Source of the DNA: GCA-2687025 sp964473525
Lineage (GTDB): Bacteria; Poribacteria; WGA-4E; GCA-2687025
Direction: 5' to 3'
NCBI GenBank assembly: GCA_964473525.1
Contig: CAYYPK010000012.1
Coordinates: forward strand, 1-64,000
DNA: 64,000 nt
Shown: positions 43,504 to 53,063 of the stretch, one piece after another
Numbering within the stretch: position 1 is the first letter of the stretch
Layout of the letters: each line of letters starts with the position of its first letter
The notes under the pieces: model-generated
Told to the model about the DNA's origin: nothing
What the model saw: only the letters and a program-made list of their open reading frames with translations
The model's database searches: none
Program-made: the position numbers and the translations under genes

Positions 43504-43983
43504 AGACAGTGGCGGCTACTCTTCGTGGATCTTGTAGAGCACAGCTGGTTGGCTCAGTGACTCTTGCCACCTCATGTGGCGCCGCAATGGTCTTCGCCTC
43601 CTCATTAGGAGGGGTGTCGCTCCGGGAGTACCTCGTCGCGTGTAGCTAGCTAGAGGCGTACGCCAGGGAAGCGGCGGCCGTGCGCGAATCTTTGAGAATG
43701 GAACTCCACAAACGCCTCCGCGCCAGTCGGGGCGGCTCAACTGGTGCGGAGAACGCATAGGGCGGGACATCGCGAAGCATTGGTCGCGCGCGGTTGCCAC
43801 GACCTCGCCCAGGGGCGTAATCTGCCCCGTCTCGCTAGTTGAGGGGCGGGAGCTATGTCGGAATCGCCCAAGTCCCAGCAATCGGTATGGTGTTGTCCGT
43901 GGGCTGGCGTTCCCGGCTTGGGCTACTCCTGTATCGTGTTGGCTGTCCGAGCATCGCGTCCAGGAGACCTCGTGGGTGAGACG
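43504..43983. other. Intergenic region with a hairpin repeat
   Basis: About 480 bp with no recognised gene. A perfect six-base-stem hairpin, CCTCCT-CATT-AGGAGG, is at 43597-43612, followed by GGTGTCGCTCCGGGAGTACC. This looks like a REP-type intergenic element. The rest has no feature I can support. Confidence 0.4.
43597..43612. repeat. Hairpin, REP-like
   Basis: CCTCCTCATTAGGAGG forms a perfect 6-bp stem with a 4-base loop. Similar CCTCC/GGAGG palindromes occur as dispersed elements in many genomes. Only one copy is visible here. It could also serve as a terminator for the gene ending at 43503, but no T-run follows. Confidence 0.4.
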
Positions 43984-44610
43984 ATGAGACACTCCATGCT
44001 CCTCGTGATAGTTTCCCTTCAGCTTGCGTCTAGTCCTGATGGCAGCGCCGACTCACAGCGGCTGTCCACACCGCCAGTCTCACGGATGGCAGCGCGACCG
44101 TCGCTCTCTGACATCTCAGCGCGTGGCCATTCCTTCCCGTACCCCACGCTGTTCTGGTCAGATCTTCCAGTAGCCGCGACCGCCCGGAAAGGTAAGCCTG
44201 GGAGGAGAATCCCTGCACTTGCCGGAGGGCTGTCAATCGCAGCGGGCGCCGTACCGCTGTACTTCGGCAAGTTCGGCGTGGATGGCATTGGGCAGAAGTA
44301 CAACGGAGAGAACTCGAAGTCCGTTGCGTTCCTACTCTGGGGGCTATGCGGCGAGTTCCTCATGCTCGCGTCGGACTTTGACCCCATTGCTCCTATGCCG
44401 CGCGACGAGGGCGTGTACCGCTTAGGGAAGGCGCTTCGGATAGCTAGCTGCTACTTCGCCACGCGCGACGCGTACCTAAGCGCCAAGCGACTCAACCGGC
44501 GGTGGGGGTACGCGAACGCACCTGATCCGCCGTCGAACCAACTCCGCATCTGCGTAGTTTCCCGTAGTCGTGGCTACGGCGCTCTGCTAGCACTCAGCCG
44601 CCGGATCTGA
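43984..44610 (+). CDS. Hypothetical secreted protein
   Basis: A 208-residue protein beginning at ATG 43984 with a likely signal peptide (MRHSMLLVIVSLQLASSPDG). The middle has a hydrophobic stretch (RIPALAGGLSIAAGAVPLYFG) and a second (SVAFLLWGLCGEFLMLASDF), so it may be membrane-associated. I do not recognise the family. The frame is open upstream to 43855 without support. It lies in the repeat-flanked orphan segment. Confidence 0.45.
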   Translation: MRHSMLLVIVSLQLASSPDGSADSQRLSTPPVSRMAARPSLSDISARGHSFPYPTLFWSDLPVAATARKGKPGRRIPALAGGLSIAAGAVPLYFGKFGVDGIGQKYNGENSKSVAFLLWGLCGEFLMLASDFDPIAPMPRDEGVYRLGKALRIASCYFATRDAYLSAKRLNRRWGYANAPDPPSNQLRICVVSRSRGYGALLALSRRI

Positions 44611-44786
44611 TCCGTCACGATAGGCAGGTCCGAATTTTCTAGGGACATTCTAGACATCTGCTCTGAGTGGGCATGACCATGTACGGAGGTCTGAGTTCGC
44701 CGGTAATCAGTATCCTGTCATCGCCTTGCAGACCGACCAGATCCAGCGCGCATGCGGCGCCCATCTACGTCCGTAGGCAGCGTCGG

Positions 44787-45524
44787 CTACGCCCGCAGTA
44801 TGGGGTGCCGATCCCGCCCAGAGTCACGCGGGAAGCGTTCTAGCGCGATGTCGCCAGGCAGGTAGTGCCACGCCGTGCTGAATCGGGAACGGAACCCAGG
44901 ATTGTCGTATGTGCCGTGCAGCAGGTTCGCGGAGAAGAACACGACCGTGCCAGCGGGGACGCACACGTCGATCGCGTCCTCGTCAGCGACGTCCGTCTCC
45001 ATGCCGAAGCCCTGCTCAATAGGTCGATGATCCGCGATCTCCTGCGACCGGTGGCTACCGGGCGCTACGCGGAGGCATCCATTGCCGGGATCCGTGTCCT
45101 CGTAGTAGATGGCGCAGCTCAGGATGCGGTCGGTGTTCGTGCCGAAGTAGTAGTTGTCCTGGTGCCAACGCACCGACGTGCCGCCGTCCGGCAGCTTGGG
45201 GAAGAACTTCGTCCCGAACACGTCCAGGTCGCGTCCAAGCAGCGCGGCGACCCTCTCGACTATCTCCGGCTCACGCGCGATGTCGAGCACCTTCGGCTCG
45301 ACGACGGCGACACCCTGTATCTTGTGCAGGAACCCCGGCGTCGGTTCCCCGTCGTCCCCGTACTCGAATGACCAGTGAGGCGTTCCCAACTCGACTGCCC
45401 GTCCCCTAGCCACGAGGCTGTGGAAGAGGTCCATGGCGCGTTCGAGCTTCTCCCCGTGGATCAGCGCTGGGAAGATAAGGTACCCATCGTCCTCGAACTG
45501 CTGGACTTCGGCTCTGGTCAGCAT
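44787..45524 (-). CDS. Phytanoyl-CoA dioxygenase (PhyH) family protein (1)
   Basis: A 245-residue Fe(II)/2-oxoglutarate oxygenase. The facial triad is in SVRWHQDNYYFGTN (His and Asp) and FFSANLLHGTYDNPG (second His), with an Arg nearby (FRSRFSTAWHYLP) for 2-oxoglutarate. The start at 45524 (MLTRAEVQQFEDDGYLIFPA) is a standard PhyH N-terminus; nine more codons are open upstream. Poribacterial genomes carry many PhyH genes of unknown substrates. Its last 77 bases are duplicated at 41227. Confidence 0.92.
   Translation of the reverse strand: MLTRAEVQQFEDDGYLIFPALIHGEKLERAMDLFHSLVARGRAVELGTPHWSFEYGDDGEPTPGFLHKIQGVAVVEPKVLDIAREPEIVERVAALLGRDLDVFGTKFFPKLPDGGTSVRWHQDNYYFGTNTDRILSCAIYYEDTDPGNGCLRVAPGSHRSQEIADHRPIEQGFGMETDVADEDAIDVCVPAGTVVFFSANLLHGTYDNPGFRSRFSTAWHYLPGDIALERFPRDSGRDRHPILRA
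44797..44873. repeat. Direct repeat, right copy (phyH 3' end)
   Basis: 77 bp within the 3' end of the intact phyH gene; it matches 41227-41303 at 74 of 77 positions in the same orientation. Confidence 0.85.
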
Positions 45525-45581
45525 GTGTCTGTCCGTTCTACGGTGCAGCATGGCGGGACGCCTGCGAGCGGAACCCGACGC

Positions 45582-45863
45582 TCAGCCTGGGGTACCGAGG
45601 TTCTCGCCGAGGGTGTGGCGCAGGTCGTCCAGCCGGTGGGTCAGAACGCGCTCCGTTGTGAGCCATTCGAACGAGATTTGCAGCGCGGCGCGCGCGATGG
45701 CGCGCTCCGGCGTGTCGTGTTGGTCCTTGAGCTTCGCGATGTAGTCGCGCACGAACTGCGCCGCTCGATGCACGTCCTGCACCTGATCCGGCGGCACGCG
45801 GACACGCAACTGTACGCCCATGATCTCGACCTGTACGGCTTCCATCTCCGGGGATGCGTCCAT
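45582..45863 (-). CDS. zapA: Cell division protein ZapA
   Basis: A 93-residue protein with the ZapA pattern: an N-terminal beta part (VQVEIMGVQLRVRVPPDQV) and a long helix (RAAQFVRDYIAKLKDQHDTP, ARAALQISFEWLTTE). ZapA bundles FtsZ at the septum. A start at the second Met (MEAVQVEIMG) is also possible. It lies between aroE and the phyH gene on the minus strand. Confidence 0.85.
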   Translation of the reverse strand: MDASPEMEAVQVEIMGVQLRVRVPPDQVQDVHRAAQFVRDYIAKLKDQHDTPERAIARAALQISFEWLTTERVLTHRLDDLRHTLGENLGTPG

Positions 45864-45893
45864 GGAGTCTTTCCTACCTTGTCCTACGCCCGA

Positions 45894-46748
45894 TTACAGA
45901 GAGGCGACGAGCGCGTCGCGCATCACGTCCACAGGGGCGGCTTCGCCCGTCCAAGACTCGAAGGCGATGGCGGCTTGATGCACCAACATCGACAGGCCGT
46001 TCAGCGTGTCGCACCCGTTCGCCGCGGCCGCCTTCAGAAGCTCCGTTTCAGGCGGCGAATAGACGATGTCGTACACGACCAACGGAGGCGTCAGGAGCTC
46101 TCCATCCACCTGCAATGGCGTGGCGCCGTGCATTCCGCCCGACGTGGTGTTCACCAACATGGCAGCGCCATCGAGCGAGTCTTCCAGCGACTCCCGGCTC
46201 AACGGACCGCTCCGCGCCTTCAATCCCATGCGGTCGCGCGCGCGAGCGGCAAGCGCCTCCGCGCGCGATTCGGTGCGGTTCACGATGACGACTTCGGAGA
46301 CGCCCACGCCTCCCAACGCCGCGACCACCGCCCGCGCCGCGCCTCCAGCTCCCAGCACGACAACCTTCTCGCCAGCGGGCGTGGCGACATCGTGGTCGGC
46401 CATAGCGGCAATGAACCCACGGGCGTCTGTGTTCTCGCCCAGGACGCGCCCGTCGGGCGCGAATATCAGCGTGTTGATCGCCCCGACAAACGCCGCTTCG
46501 TCGCTCATCCCGTCGACGAGTTCCAGCAGCGCGGGCTTGTGCGGCACCGTGGCGTTGATGCCGCGCACCCCAGTGGCTCGAAAGCCCTCGACCGCGCTCT
46601 TGAGGTTCTCGGCGGAGACGTGGAACGGCACGTACACCCAGTCGAGACCGAGGGCGGCGAACGCTGCATTGTGCATCGCGGGAGAGCGTGTGTGGGAGAT
46701 GGGGTCGCCGATGACGCCCGTGATCTGCGTGGCTCCGGTTATCACCAT
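45894..46748 (-). CDS. aroE: Shikimate dehydrogenase
   Basis: A 284-residue AroE. Substrate-binding residues are in DPISHTRSPAMHNAAF and NATVPHKPALLELVD (the catalytic Lys), the NADP fold is in VVLGAGGAARAVVAAL with NRTESRAEAL, and the C-terminal GLSMLVHQAAIAFESWTG is typical. It converts 3-dehydroshikimate to shikimate in aromatic amino-acid synthesis. Its start overlaps the end of the upstream oxidoreductase gene by 7 bases. Confidence 0.96.
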   Translation of the reverse strand: MVITGATQITGVIGDPISHTRSPAMHNAAFAALGLDWVYVPFHVSAENLKSAVEGFRATGVRGINATVPHKPALLELVDGMSDEAAFVGAINTLIFAPDGRVLGENTDARGFIAAMADHDVATPAGEKVVVLGAGGAARAVVAALGGVGVSEVVIVNRTESRAEALAARARDRMGLKARSGPLSRESLEDSLDGAAMLVNTTSGGMHGATPLQVDGELLTPPLVVYDIVYSPPETELLKAAAANGCDTLNGLSMLVHQAAIAFESWTGEAAPVDVMRDALVASL

Positions 46749-49700
46749 GAGGCGATTTCACTGTCCTTGCCATCGTCGTTGCTCTGGGTAGGCTTCGGCG
46801 CTTGGCCCACGCCGCGCGCGTCCAGGAGCTTCTGCACACGCTGACGCGCGGCATCCATCTTGGGATACCGGATGTCCCGATAGCCGCGCACTTCCTCGGG
46901 GCATTCGAGGGCCTCGACCATGCGCATGTAGCTCGCCTCGTCCGAGTAGGTGAACCGCTCCACGATGCCGATGTACCAGTCGCGGAATTCCCGTTCGCGA
47001 CGGTGCCACGCGGGCAGCAGGCCTCGCAGGAACTTCATGCGCTTCATCAGCCTCAGATGCCAGTCGCGCGTGCGTATCCGAAACTCAACGTCCCGCCCGA
47101 ACAGCGTGAACACCGGGCGGTTGAGATGGACGTACTTGATGGAGTCACCGTTGCCTGGCTCCACGCCGTAGCGCGCGTAGTCGCGCCGCCGCTTCTCCTC
47201 GCTCGTCAACAGATGCGCGACGTACACCTCGTCCTTGATGCACATCACCTTGTGCAGGTATCGCAGCGCCGCCGATGTCTCCGCGTAGCCATGCGTAGCG
47301 GCGTCGTCCCTGTAGACGCCGGAGACGAGGTTGATGTAGCGTCGCGCGAAAGCCGCGTCCTCGTACTGGATCATGTCGTAGACGCGGATCGCGAGATGTC
47401 GCTGCTCCTCCGCCGGCAGGTCGCCCAGCGCCGCGATGGCTCCACGCGCCAGTTCCTCGTACCCACGGGCAACCTTGTCACCGCGCTTGCCATGCTGCGC
47501 GCGCAGTATACCCGATTTGTCGGCGATGGCCTCCTCGGTCGTCTGATCGGCGTCCGCCTCGAACCGGTCAGGCTGCTCCGCCATCACGCGGCCGATGCGG
47601 AACGCGTCCAGGTTCGCCTGGATGTCACGCGGCGGAACGCTGTTCTCGACCGCCCAGAGCATCGTGTCGAGTGAGAACGGGAGGAGTCCGCGCTGGTACG
47701 CAGCCCCTAGGAGCATCAGGTTGCCGTAGATCTTGCTGCCCAGGAACTTCTCGGAGATCGTGAGGAAGTCCGCCGCGTAGTATCCACCGTCGATCGTCTG
47801 CTCGCGGACGCGCGCTTCGATGTCCTCAGCGTCGTGGTCGTCGCGGCCGATGAGCATGCGGATGGTGTCGGTCTTCGCGGTGTTCAGGACGACGCGCGTG
47901 CGGCCCTTGGAAGCGAGGCGCATCTTGCCGGTCGCGTCCATCGCGCGCGCCGCTTCCAGCGCGTCCATACCCAGGACGACGTCCGCCTTCCCGGCGGGTA
48001 TCAACGTAGACAGCACCGTCTCGGGATCCTTCGACAGGATGAGGTGGCCGTACACGCCGCCGTTGCGGATCGCCAGCCCCTTTTTGTCGCAGAAGCGCAC
48101 GTCGTATCCGTCGCGATGTCCAGCCCGCGTCAGCACTGCGGAGATGACGCCGATGCCCATTCCCCCAACGCCCGCAGAGTAGATATTGTAGACGCTCTCG
48201 AAGGCCGCCGGACGAGGCTCGGACTCGGGATGCACCGGGAAGTCCTGCACCTGCGGCCGCGCGTTCCTCTCGACGGTCACCTCCTCGAACGACGGGCAGA
48301 CGAGCGCCTTGGCGCAGGCGAGGTCGGCAACGCACGTCGAGCGGTCTGTCTCAATCTTGTGACCGTAGTCGGTGTCGACGATGTTTAGTGCAGGGCAGCC
48401 CGTGAACTTCGTACATTCGAGGCAGAATTCGCACACCTCAGGCGTGACGTTCACGTGCGTTTCGCTCGGCAGATAGCCCTTCTCCGCGACGACGCGCGAC
48501 TTCTCACGTCGCTTGCGACGGTGGTGCGTGATGCCGCACTCCTTGTCGGCGATGATGATCTTCACGCCGTCGTGCAGGATGGTCGATTCGAGCAGCTTCC
48601 TGAACGGCTCGTGGTCCGACGGGTCAGCGTGGACGATGAGGCCGCCGGTGGAGCCGACAAGTCCGCGTAGCGTCTGCTCGATGTCCTGAACGCGCGTCTC
48701 GTTCCCCATGAGGTCGCGTTCGAGTCCGGGGGTCGTCTGGTGCCCCGTCATCCCGGTGGTCTTGTTGTCCAGGATGATGTAGGTGATGTCCTGTCCGTGC
48801 TTTATCGAGTCGGAGATGCCGATGACGCCGCTGTGGAAGAACGTCGAGTCGCCCATGAAGACGACCTGCTTGTTCGTGATGAACTTGTCCGCGCCAGCGC
48901 CCGTGCCTCCGCCACCGAGCCCCATCCCCGAGAGGTTCACCATGAGATGGTCGAACGGCTCGAAGGTGAACATGCTGTAGCAGCCGATGTCGCCGTGGAA
49001 GACGACCTTCGTGGGCCCGGTACCGTAGTTCTTCTCCATGTATTCCGGGTCGGCGAGGTCCAGATACATGCGTTCCAGGATCGAGCCGGAGTCGCGGTGC
49101 GGGCATCCCGGGCAGAAGCCAGGCGTACGCGCCGGGAGCATCGGAAGCTCCGTAGAGTCGAACGCGGCCAACGTTGGCGGAGTCGCCACGAGGGCCAACT
49201 CACTCTCCAGCCGCTCGGGGCTGACGCGGATGTCGTCCACTTCCGCCAGCAGCGGGATGATGCTGCGTAGGACGATCGTGGGATTCAGTCCTAGCGTCGC
49301 TGGGAAGCCGTCCAACTCGAACGGGAACTTCTTGCCCCACACCTGCGGAGGGTTCTCGACGGCGCCGTCACGGGTGGCGTCGCTCAGAATCTCCTTGATG
49401 CGACCTTCCATGAGAGGACGGCGTTCCTCGGCGACGATGAGGTGGTCTACCGTGCCCGCGAACTCGGTGACGCACACCGGGTCTACCGGATACGACATGC
49501 CCATCTTCAGGATGGGAACCTGACCCTGCAGGCCCAACTCATGTAGCGCGTGCTCGAGGTAGACATATGCCGCGCCGGTGGTGACGAACCCTATCTGCGA
49601 GTGCGGCTTCGCGTGCACGATGCGGTTCACGCCCATGTCGCGCGCACGACGGAGAAGCAGCGGGAACCTGTTGTTGACCATCTCCCCTTCGACGCGCGCG

Positions 49701-50356
49701 GTCTGCGGTGGGAGCATGATGCGGTCTTCGCGGTGGATCTTGTCCGGGTCCACGGTGATGGGATCGCGAGGAGTGACGCGCAGCTCGGGGTGCCGCGATA
49801 GCGACACCGCGCCCCCACCATCCGCCTGGTGCGTCGTGATGATGTACGCGATGTAGAACTTCGTCTCTGCCGACAGATCCAACGCCAGCCCGACCCAGTC
49901 TTTGATCTCCTGGAACGTGCTGGGTTCCAGCGTAGGCATGAACAGGTGCTGCGCGATGTACCTGGAATCCGACGGCACCTGCGTCGAGTCGCTGTGCGGG
50001 TCTTCGCCCATGACAACGACGGCTCCGCCCTCCGCTCCCGCAAGGTTGCTAATCGCGAGCGCGTCGGCGGCGACGTGGACTCCGACGCTCTTCATGAACG
50101 ACATGGAGCGCAGGTTCGCCATCTGCGTGCCGTTGAGCCGCGCCGCGCTGAGAGCTTCGTTGTTGGCGAGTTGGGCGAGCACGCCGTGGTCTTGAAGCGG
50201 CTTCCCGTTCCGCTCGATGATGTCGAACACTTCGGCGATGGGAGAGCCGGGATAGCCCGTGAGGAAGTTGACACGGCCTTCGAGCCCGCCCTTCACGAGC
50301 AGTTCACAGCCCGTGAAGACGTTCCGTCCGTCCTCTTGGAATAAGCGGTTCGCCAT
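46742..50356 (-). CDS. Fused indolepyruvate:ferredoxin oxidoreductase (IorAB-type)
   Basis: A 1204-residue 2-oxoacid:ferredoxin oxidoreductase with all parts in one chain. The N-terminal part (NFLTGYPGSPIAEVFDI, FMKSVGVHVAADALAIS) is the pyrimidine-binding half. The ThDP/Mg part is HGDIGCYSMFTFEPFDHLMV and MGDSTFFHSGVIG, followed by Cys clusters (CEFCLECTKFTGC, CVADLACAKALVC). The gamma-type domain is YNIYSAGVGGMGIGVISAVL. The last 220 residues match a DUF6537-type tail. Such proteins oxidise aryl or branched 2-oxoacids to acyl-CoA. It overlaps aroE, perhaps linking aromatic amino-acid turnover. Confidence 0.92.
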   Translation of the reverse strand: MANRLFQEDGRNVFTGCELLVKGGLEGRVNFLTGYPGSPIAEVFDIIERNGKPLQDHGVLAQLANNEALSAARLNGTQMANLRSMSFMKSVGVHVAADALAISNLAGAEGGAVVVMGEDPHSDSTQVPSDSRYIAQHLFMPTLEPSTFQEIKDWVGLALDLSAETKFYIAYIITTHQADGGGAVSLSRHPELRVTPRDPITVDPDKIHREDRIMLPPQTARVEGEMVNNRFPLLLRRARDMGVNRIVHAKPHSQIGFVTTGAAYVYLEHALHELGLQGQVPILKMGMSYPVDPVCVTEFAGTVDHLIVAEERRPLMEGRIKEILSDATRDGAVENPPQVWGKKFPFELDGFPATLGLNPTIVLRSIIPLLAEVDDIRVSPERLESELALVATPPTLAAFDSTELPMLPARTPGFCPGCPHRDSGSILERMYLDLADPEYMEKNYGTGPTKVVFHGDIGCYSMFTFEPFDHLMVNLSGMGLGGGGTGAGADKFITNKQVVFMGDSTFFHSGVIGISDSIKHGQDITYIILDNKTTGMTGHQTTPGLERDLMGNETRVQDIEQTLRGLVGSTGGLIVHADPSDHEPFRKLLESTILHDGVKIIIADKECGITHHRRKRREKSRVVAEKGYLPSETHVNVTPEVCEFCLECTKFTGCPALNIVDTDYGHKIETDRSTCVADLACAKALVCPSFEEVTVERNARPQVQDFPVHPESEPRPAAFESVYNIYSAGVGGMGIGVISAVLTRAGHRDGYDVRFCDKKGLAIRNGGVYGHLILSKDPETVLSTLIPAGKADVVLGMDALEAARAMDATGKMRLASKGRTRVVLNTAKTDTIRMLIGRDDHDAEDIEARVREQTIDGGYYAADFLTISEKFLGSKIYGNLMLLGAAYQRGLLPFSLDTMLWAVENSVPPRDIQANLDAFRIGRVMAEQPDRFEADADQTTEEAIADKSGILRAQHGKRGDKVARGYEELARGAIAALGDLPAEEQRHLAIRVYDMIQYEDAAFARRYINLVSGVYRDDAATHGYAETSAALRYLHKVMCIKDEVYVAHLLTSEEKRRRDYARYGVEPGNGDSIKYVHLNRPVFTLFGRDVEFRIRTRDWHLRLMKRMKFLRGLLPAWHRREREFRDWYIGIVERFTYSDEASYMRMVEALECPEEVRGYRDIRYPKMDAARQRVQKLLDARGVGQAPKPTQSNDDGKDSEIASW

Positions 50357-50422
50357 CGTGATTCTCTCTTGGCCGCGCCCGCTGACTACGTAGCGTCTAC
50401 GTGGCGGAAACGTGTGGCGGGT

Positions 50423-52159
50423 TCACGCCCGGCGTTTGGGCTTGCCACCAGAAGTAGCCGTATCGCGTACCAGCTCACGGGCGTGCGCCCTGCTCGTCTC
50501 TGTGTCGCCGCCGAGCATCTGGGCGAGTTCCGCGACGCGTCCTTCGTCGTCCAACTGCGTCGCCGTAGTTCGGGTGCGGTCGCCCTCGACGGCTTTCTCG
50601 ACCCGGAAGTGCCGATCCGCCATCGCCGCGATCTGCGGCAAATGGGTGATACACACGACCTGCCGAGATGCCGCCAACTGGCGCAGCTTCCGGCCGACTA
50701 CCGTCGCCGTGCCGCCTCCGATGCCAGAGTCCACCTCGTCAAATACGACGATGGACACCCGGTCCATTTCACTCAGGACGGTCTTGAGCGCGAGCATCAC
50801 GCGTGAGATCTCGCCGCCGGACGCGATGCGGTGCAGCGGCCGCGGAGCCTCACCCACGTTGGGGGCGATGAGGAACTCGACTTCGTCCACGCCGCCAGCG
50901 CCTAGTTTGTAGCTCTTTTCGCCTCTCTTTATCAAGCCGTTGGTGGCTTCGATGGGCTCCACGCGGACATGGAATTCCGCCTTATCCATGCCGAGTTCCG
51001 CCAGCTCCGCGACGACGCGTTTTTCCAGGTCTCTCGCTGCCGCCTGACGCGCTTCGGAGAGCGCCAACGACTGCGTCGCCGCCTCGCGCAGCTCCGCGCG
51101 CAACTCCTGCGCTAGACCGCGCATGGACGCCGCGCCGCCAGTAAGACGGCGTAGCTTCTCGCGCGCCTCTTCGTGGTACTGAAGCACCGCCGTGACGGTA
51201 TCGCCGTACTTCCTCTTCAATTGATAGATGAGATCGAGTCGCGCGCCAACCTTCGATAGCCTGCCCGGACTCGCGTCGAGCGCGTCGCGGTATTCCCTCA
51301 ACTGGAGCGCGATGTCCTCCAGTTCGTAGTACGCGGCGTCCAGGCGCGCTTCCAGTGGCTTGACCGTCTCATCGAGTCGTCGAAGCCCCTGGAGTTGGGT
51401 GAGAGCGGCGCTCAGCTGTTCGAGTGCCGCAGTGTCGTCACCATCGCCGAGCAGGCGTTCCTGCAACGTGTCCGCGGCGTCGTGGATCTTCTCGGCGTTG
51501 AGCAGGCGCTGGCGTTCGGCGTCCAGCTTCTCTTCCTCGCCTTCGCGAAGCGCCGCGCGGTCCAGTTCCTCGACCTCGTGTGTCAGCAAGTCACGCTCGC
51601 GTTCGGCGGTTCGTTGGTCCTGCTGCAGGCCGCGGAGTTCGCGGCGGAGGGTAAGGATGCGGTCGTGGCACGCCGCCACGGTTTGCCGCAAGGGTTCCGT
51701 ACCCGCAAAGGCGTCCAGCAGATCCATGTGGGTCTGCACGCGGAAGAGCGACTGATGCTCGTGCTGACCGTGGATGTCGATAAACGCCTCACCCACGGCG
51801 CGGAGCATGGCGTTTGTCGTAAGGCTTCCGTTAAGGTGCGCCCGCGAACGGCCAGCGGCGCTCACCCGCCGCGCAACGATGAGGGGTTCTTCCTCGCTCG
51901 TTTCTACCCCCGCTTCGTCGAGGCGCTGCCGGAGGTCGGGAGGCACGGGGAACTGCATGGCAGCCTCGACGCGCGCCGCATCCTCTCCCGTGCGGACGAG
52001 CTCCGGCCCGCTTCTCTCGCCGATAACCAGACCCAGCGCGCCAAGGATGATGGATTTGCCGGCGCCCGTCTCTCCCGTGAGCACGTTGAACCCGGGGGCG
52101 AACTCGAGTGTGAGTTCGTCGATGACCGCGAGGTTCCTGATGTGCAACTCGTGGAGCAT
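50423..52159 (-). CDS. recN: DNA repair protein RecN
   Basis: A 578-residue SMC-like ATPase for double-strand break repair. Walker A is in NVLTGETGAGKSIILGALGL, a coiled-coil central region runs from about 150 to 370, and the C-terminal signature and Walker B are IASGGEISRVMLALKTVL and VSIVVFDEVDSGIGGGTA. Length and start (MLHELHIRNLAVIDELTLEF) are standard. It lies four bases from the end of nadK. Confidence 0.96.
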   Translation of the reverse strand: MLHELHIRNLAVIDELTLEFAPGFNVLTGETGAGKSIILGALGLVIGERSGPELVRTGEDAARVEAAMQFPVPPDLRQRLDEAGVETSEEEPLIVARRVSAAGRSRAHLNGSLTTNAMLRAVGEAFIDIHGQHEHQSLFRVQTHMDLLDAFAGTEPLRQTVAACHDRILTLRRELRGLQQDQRTAERERDLLTHEVEELDRAALREGEEEKLDAERQRLLNAEKIHDAADTLQERLLGDGDDTAALEQLSAALTQLQGLRRLDETVKPLEARLDAAYYELEDIALQLREYRDALDASPGRLSKVGARLDLIYQLKRKYGDTVTAVLQYHEEAREKLRRLTGGAASMRGLAQELRAELREAATQSLALSEARQAAARDLEKRVVAELAELGMDKAEFHVRVEPIEATNGLIKRGEKSYKLGAGGVDEVEFLIAPNVGEAPRPLHRIASGGEISRVMLALKTVLSEMDRVSIVVFDEVDSGIGGGTATVVGRKLRQLAASRQVVCITHLPQIAAMADRHFRVEKAVEGDRTRTTATQLDDEGRVAELAQMLGGDTETSRAHARELVRDTATSGGKPKRRA

Positions 52160-52162
52160 CGT

Positions 52163-53041
52163 CTAGCTTCGCGGTAGATCGCCGAGGCGGAGCTTGGCGC
52201 GGAGGACGCCGAAGAAGTCCCGCTCTCGGGAGCGAATGAGTGTCAACGTTCTGTCGGCGCGCCGCGCGTGTATCTCACTGCCTTCTACGAGCGAGTGCTG
52301 TTCCTGCCCGTCCGCGCGTAGGACGCCGCTGGGCGTCGTGGACGTGACCGTGAGCGTAATGCGACACGACGCGGGCATGACAATGGGCCGCATCGCCAGC
52401 ACGAACGCCGAAATCGGCGTCAGTAGCAGCGCATCGCAGTCGGGGTGCAAGAGCGGGCCGCCAGCGGCGACGGAGTGCGCTGTCGAGCCGGTTGGGGTAG
52501 CGACGATCATGCCGTCGCCTAAGAACGAGAACAGGCGACCGTCGTCGGCGGACACTTCCAACGAAAGCAGGTGCGCGTCCTCCCGCACGACGATGTCGTT
52601 CAGCGCGTAGCCGCGCGCCTTCTCCTGGCCGTCAACGACGACCTCATATTGGATCATCAACCGCTGCTCGGTCTCGTAATCGCCACGCAGCACGCGGGCA
52701 AGGGCATTCTCCATCTCGTCCCGCGTGAACGCCGTGAGGAAGCCCAGGTTGCCCATGTTCACGGCCAGGATCGGCACGTCTTCGCAGCCGGGCGTGCGCG
52801 CGACGCCCAGGAGCGTGCCATCGCCGCCGAGGACCACAAGCGCGTCCGCCTCCGCGACGACCGTAGCTCTTGGACGGATCGTCACGGAGGGTGGAGTGGG
52901 TTCGTCCGTTGGGACATCCGCGACCGCGATGGACGATGCAAGTCCACGCTCGTCGAGCCAGGCCGACGCGCTCTCCGCGACGCTGAAGGCGTCCTTCAGC
53001 TTCGGGTTCACGATAAAGCCGATGTGGCGCGGCGTCGTCAT
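52163..53041 (-). CDS. nadK: NAD kinase
   Basis: A 292-residue ATP-NAD kinase. The phosphate-binding GGDGTLLG and NMGNLGFLTAF motifs are present, as is DGMIVATPTGSTAHSVAAGG. The start is ATG 53041 (MTTPRHIGFIVNPKLKDA); the frame is open for 60 more codons upstream, but that part overlaps the DedA-like gene and has no family features. The nadK-recN order is common in bacteria. Confidence 0.95.
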   Translation of the reverse strand: MTTPRHIGFIVNPKLKDAFSVAESASAWLDERGLASSIAVADVPTDEPTPPSVTIRPRATVVAEADALVVLGGDGTLLGVARTPGCEDVPILAVNMGNLGFLTAFTRDEMENALARVLRGDYETEQRLMIQYEVVVDGQEKARGYALNDIVVREDAHLLSLEVSADDGRLFSFLGDGMIVATPTGSTAHSVAAGGPLLHPDCDALLLTPISAFVLAMRPIVMPASCRITLTVTSTTPSGVLRADGQEQHSLVEGSEIHARRADRTLTLIRSRERDFFGVLRAKLRLGDLPRS

Positions 53042-53063
53042 CAGGTAACTGTCCGCCTTGTGT

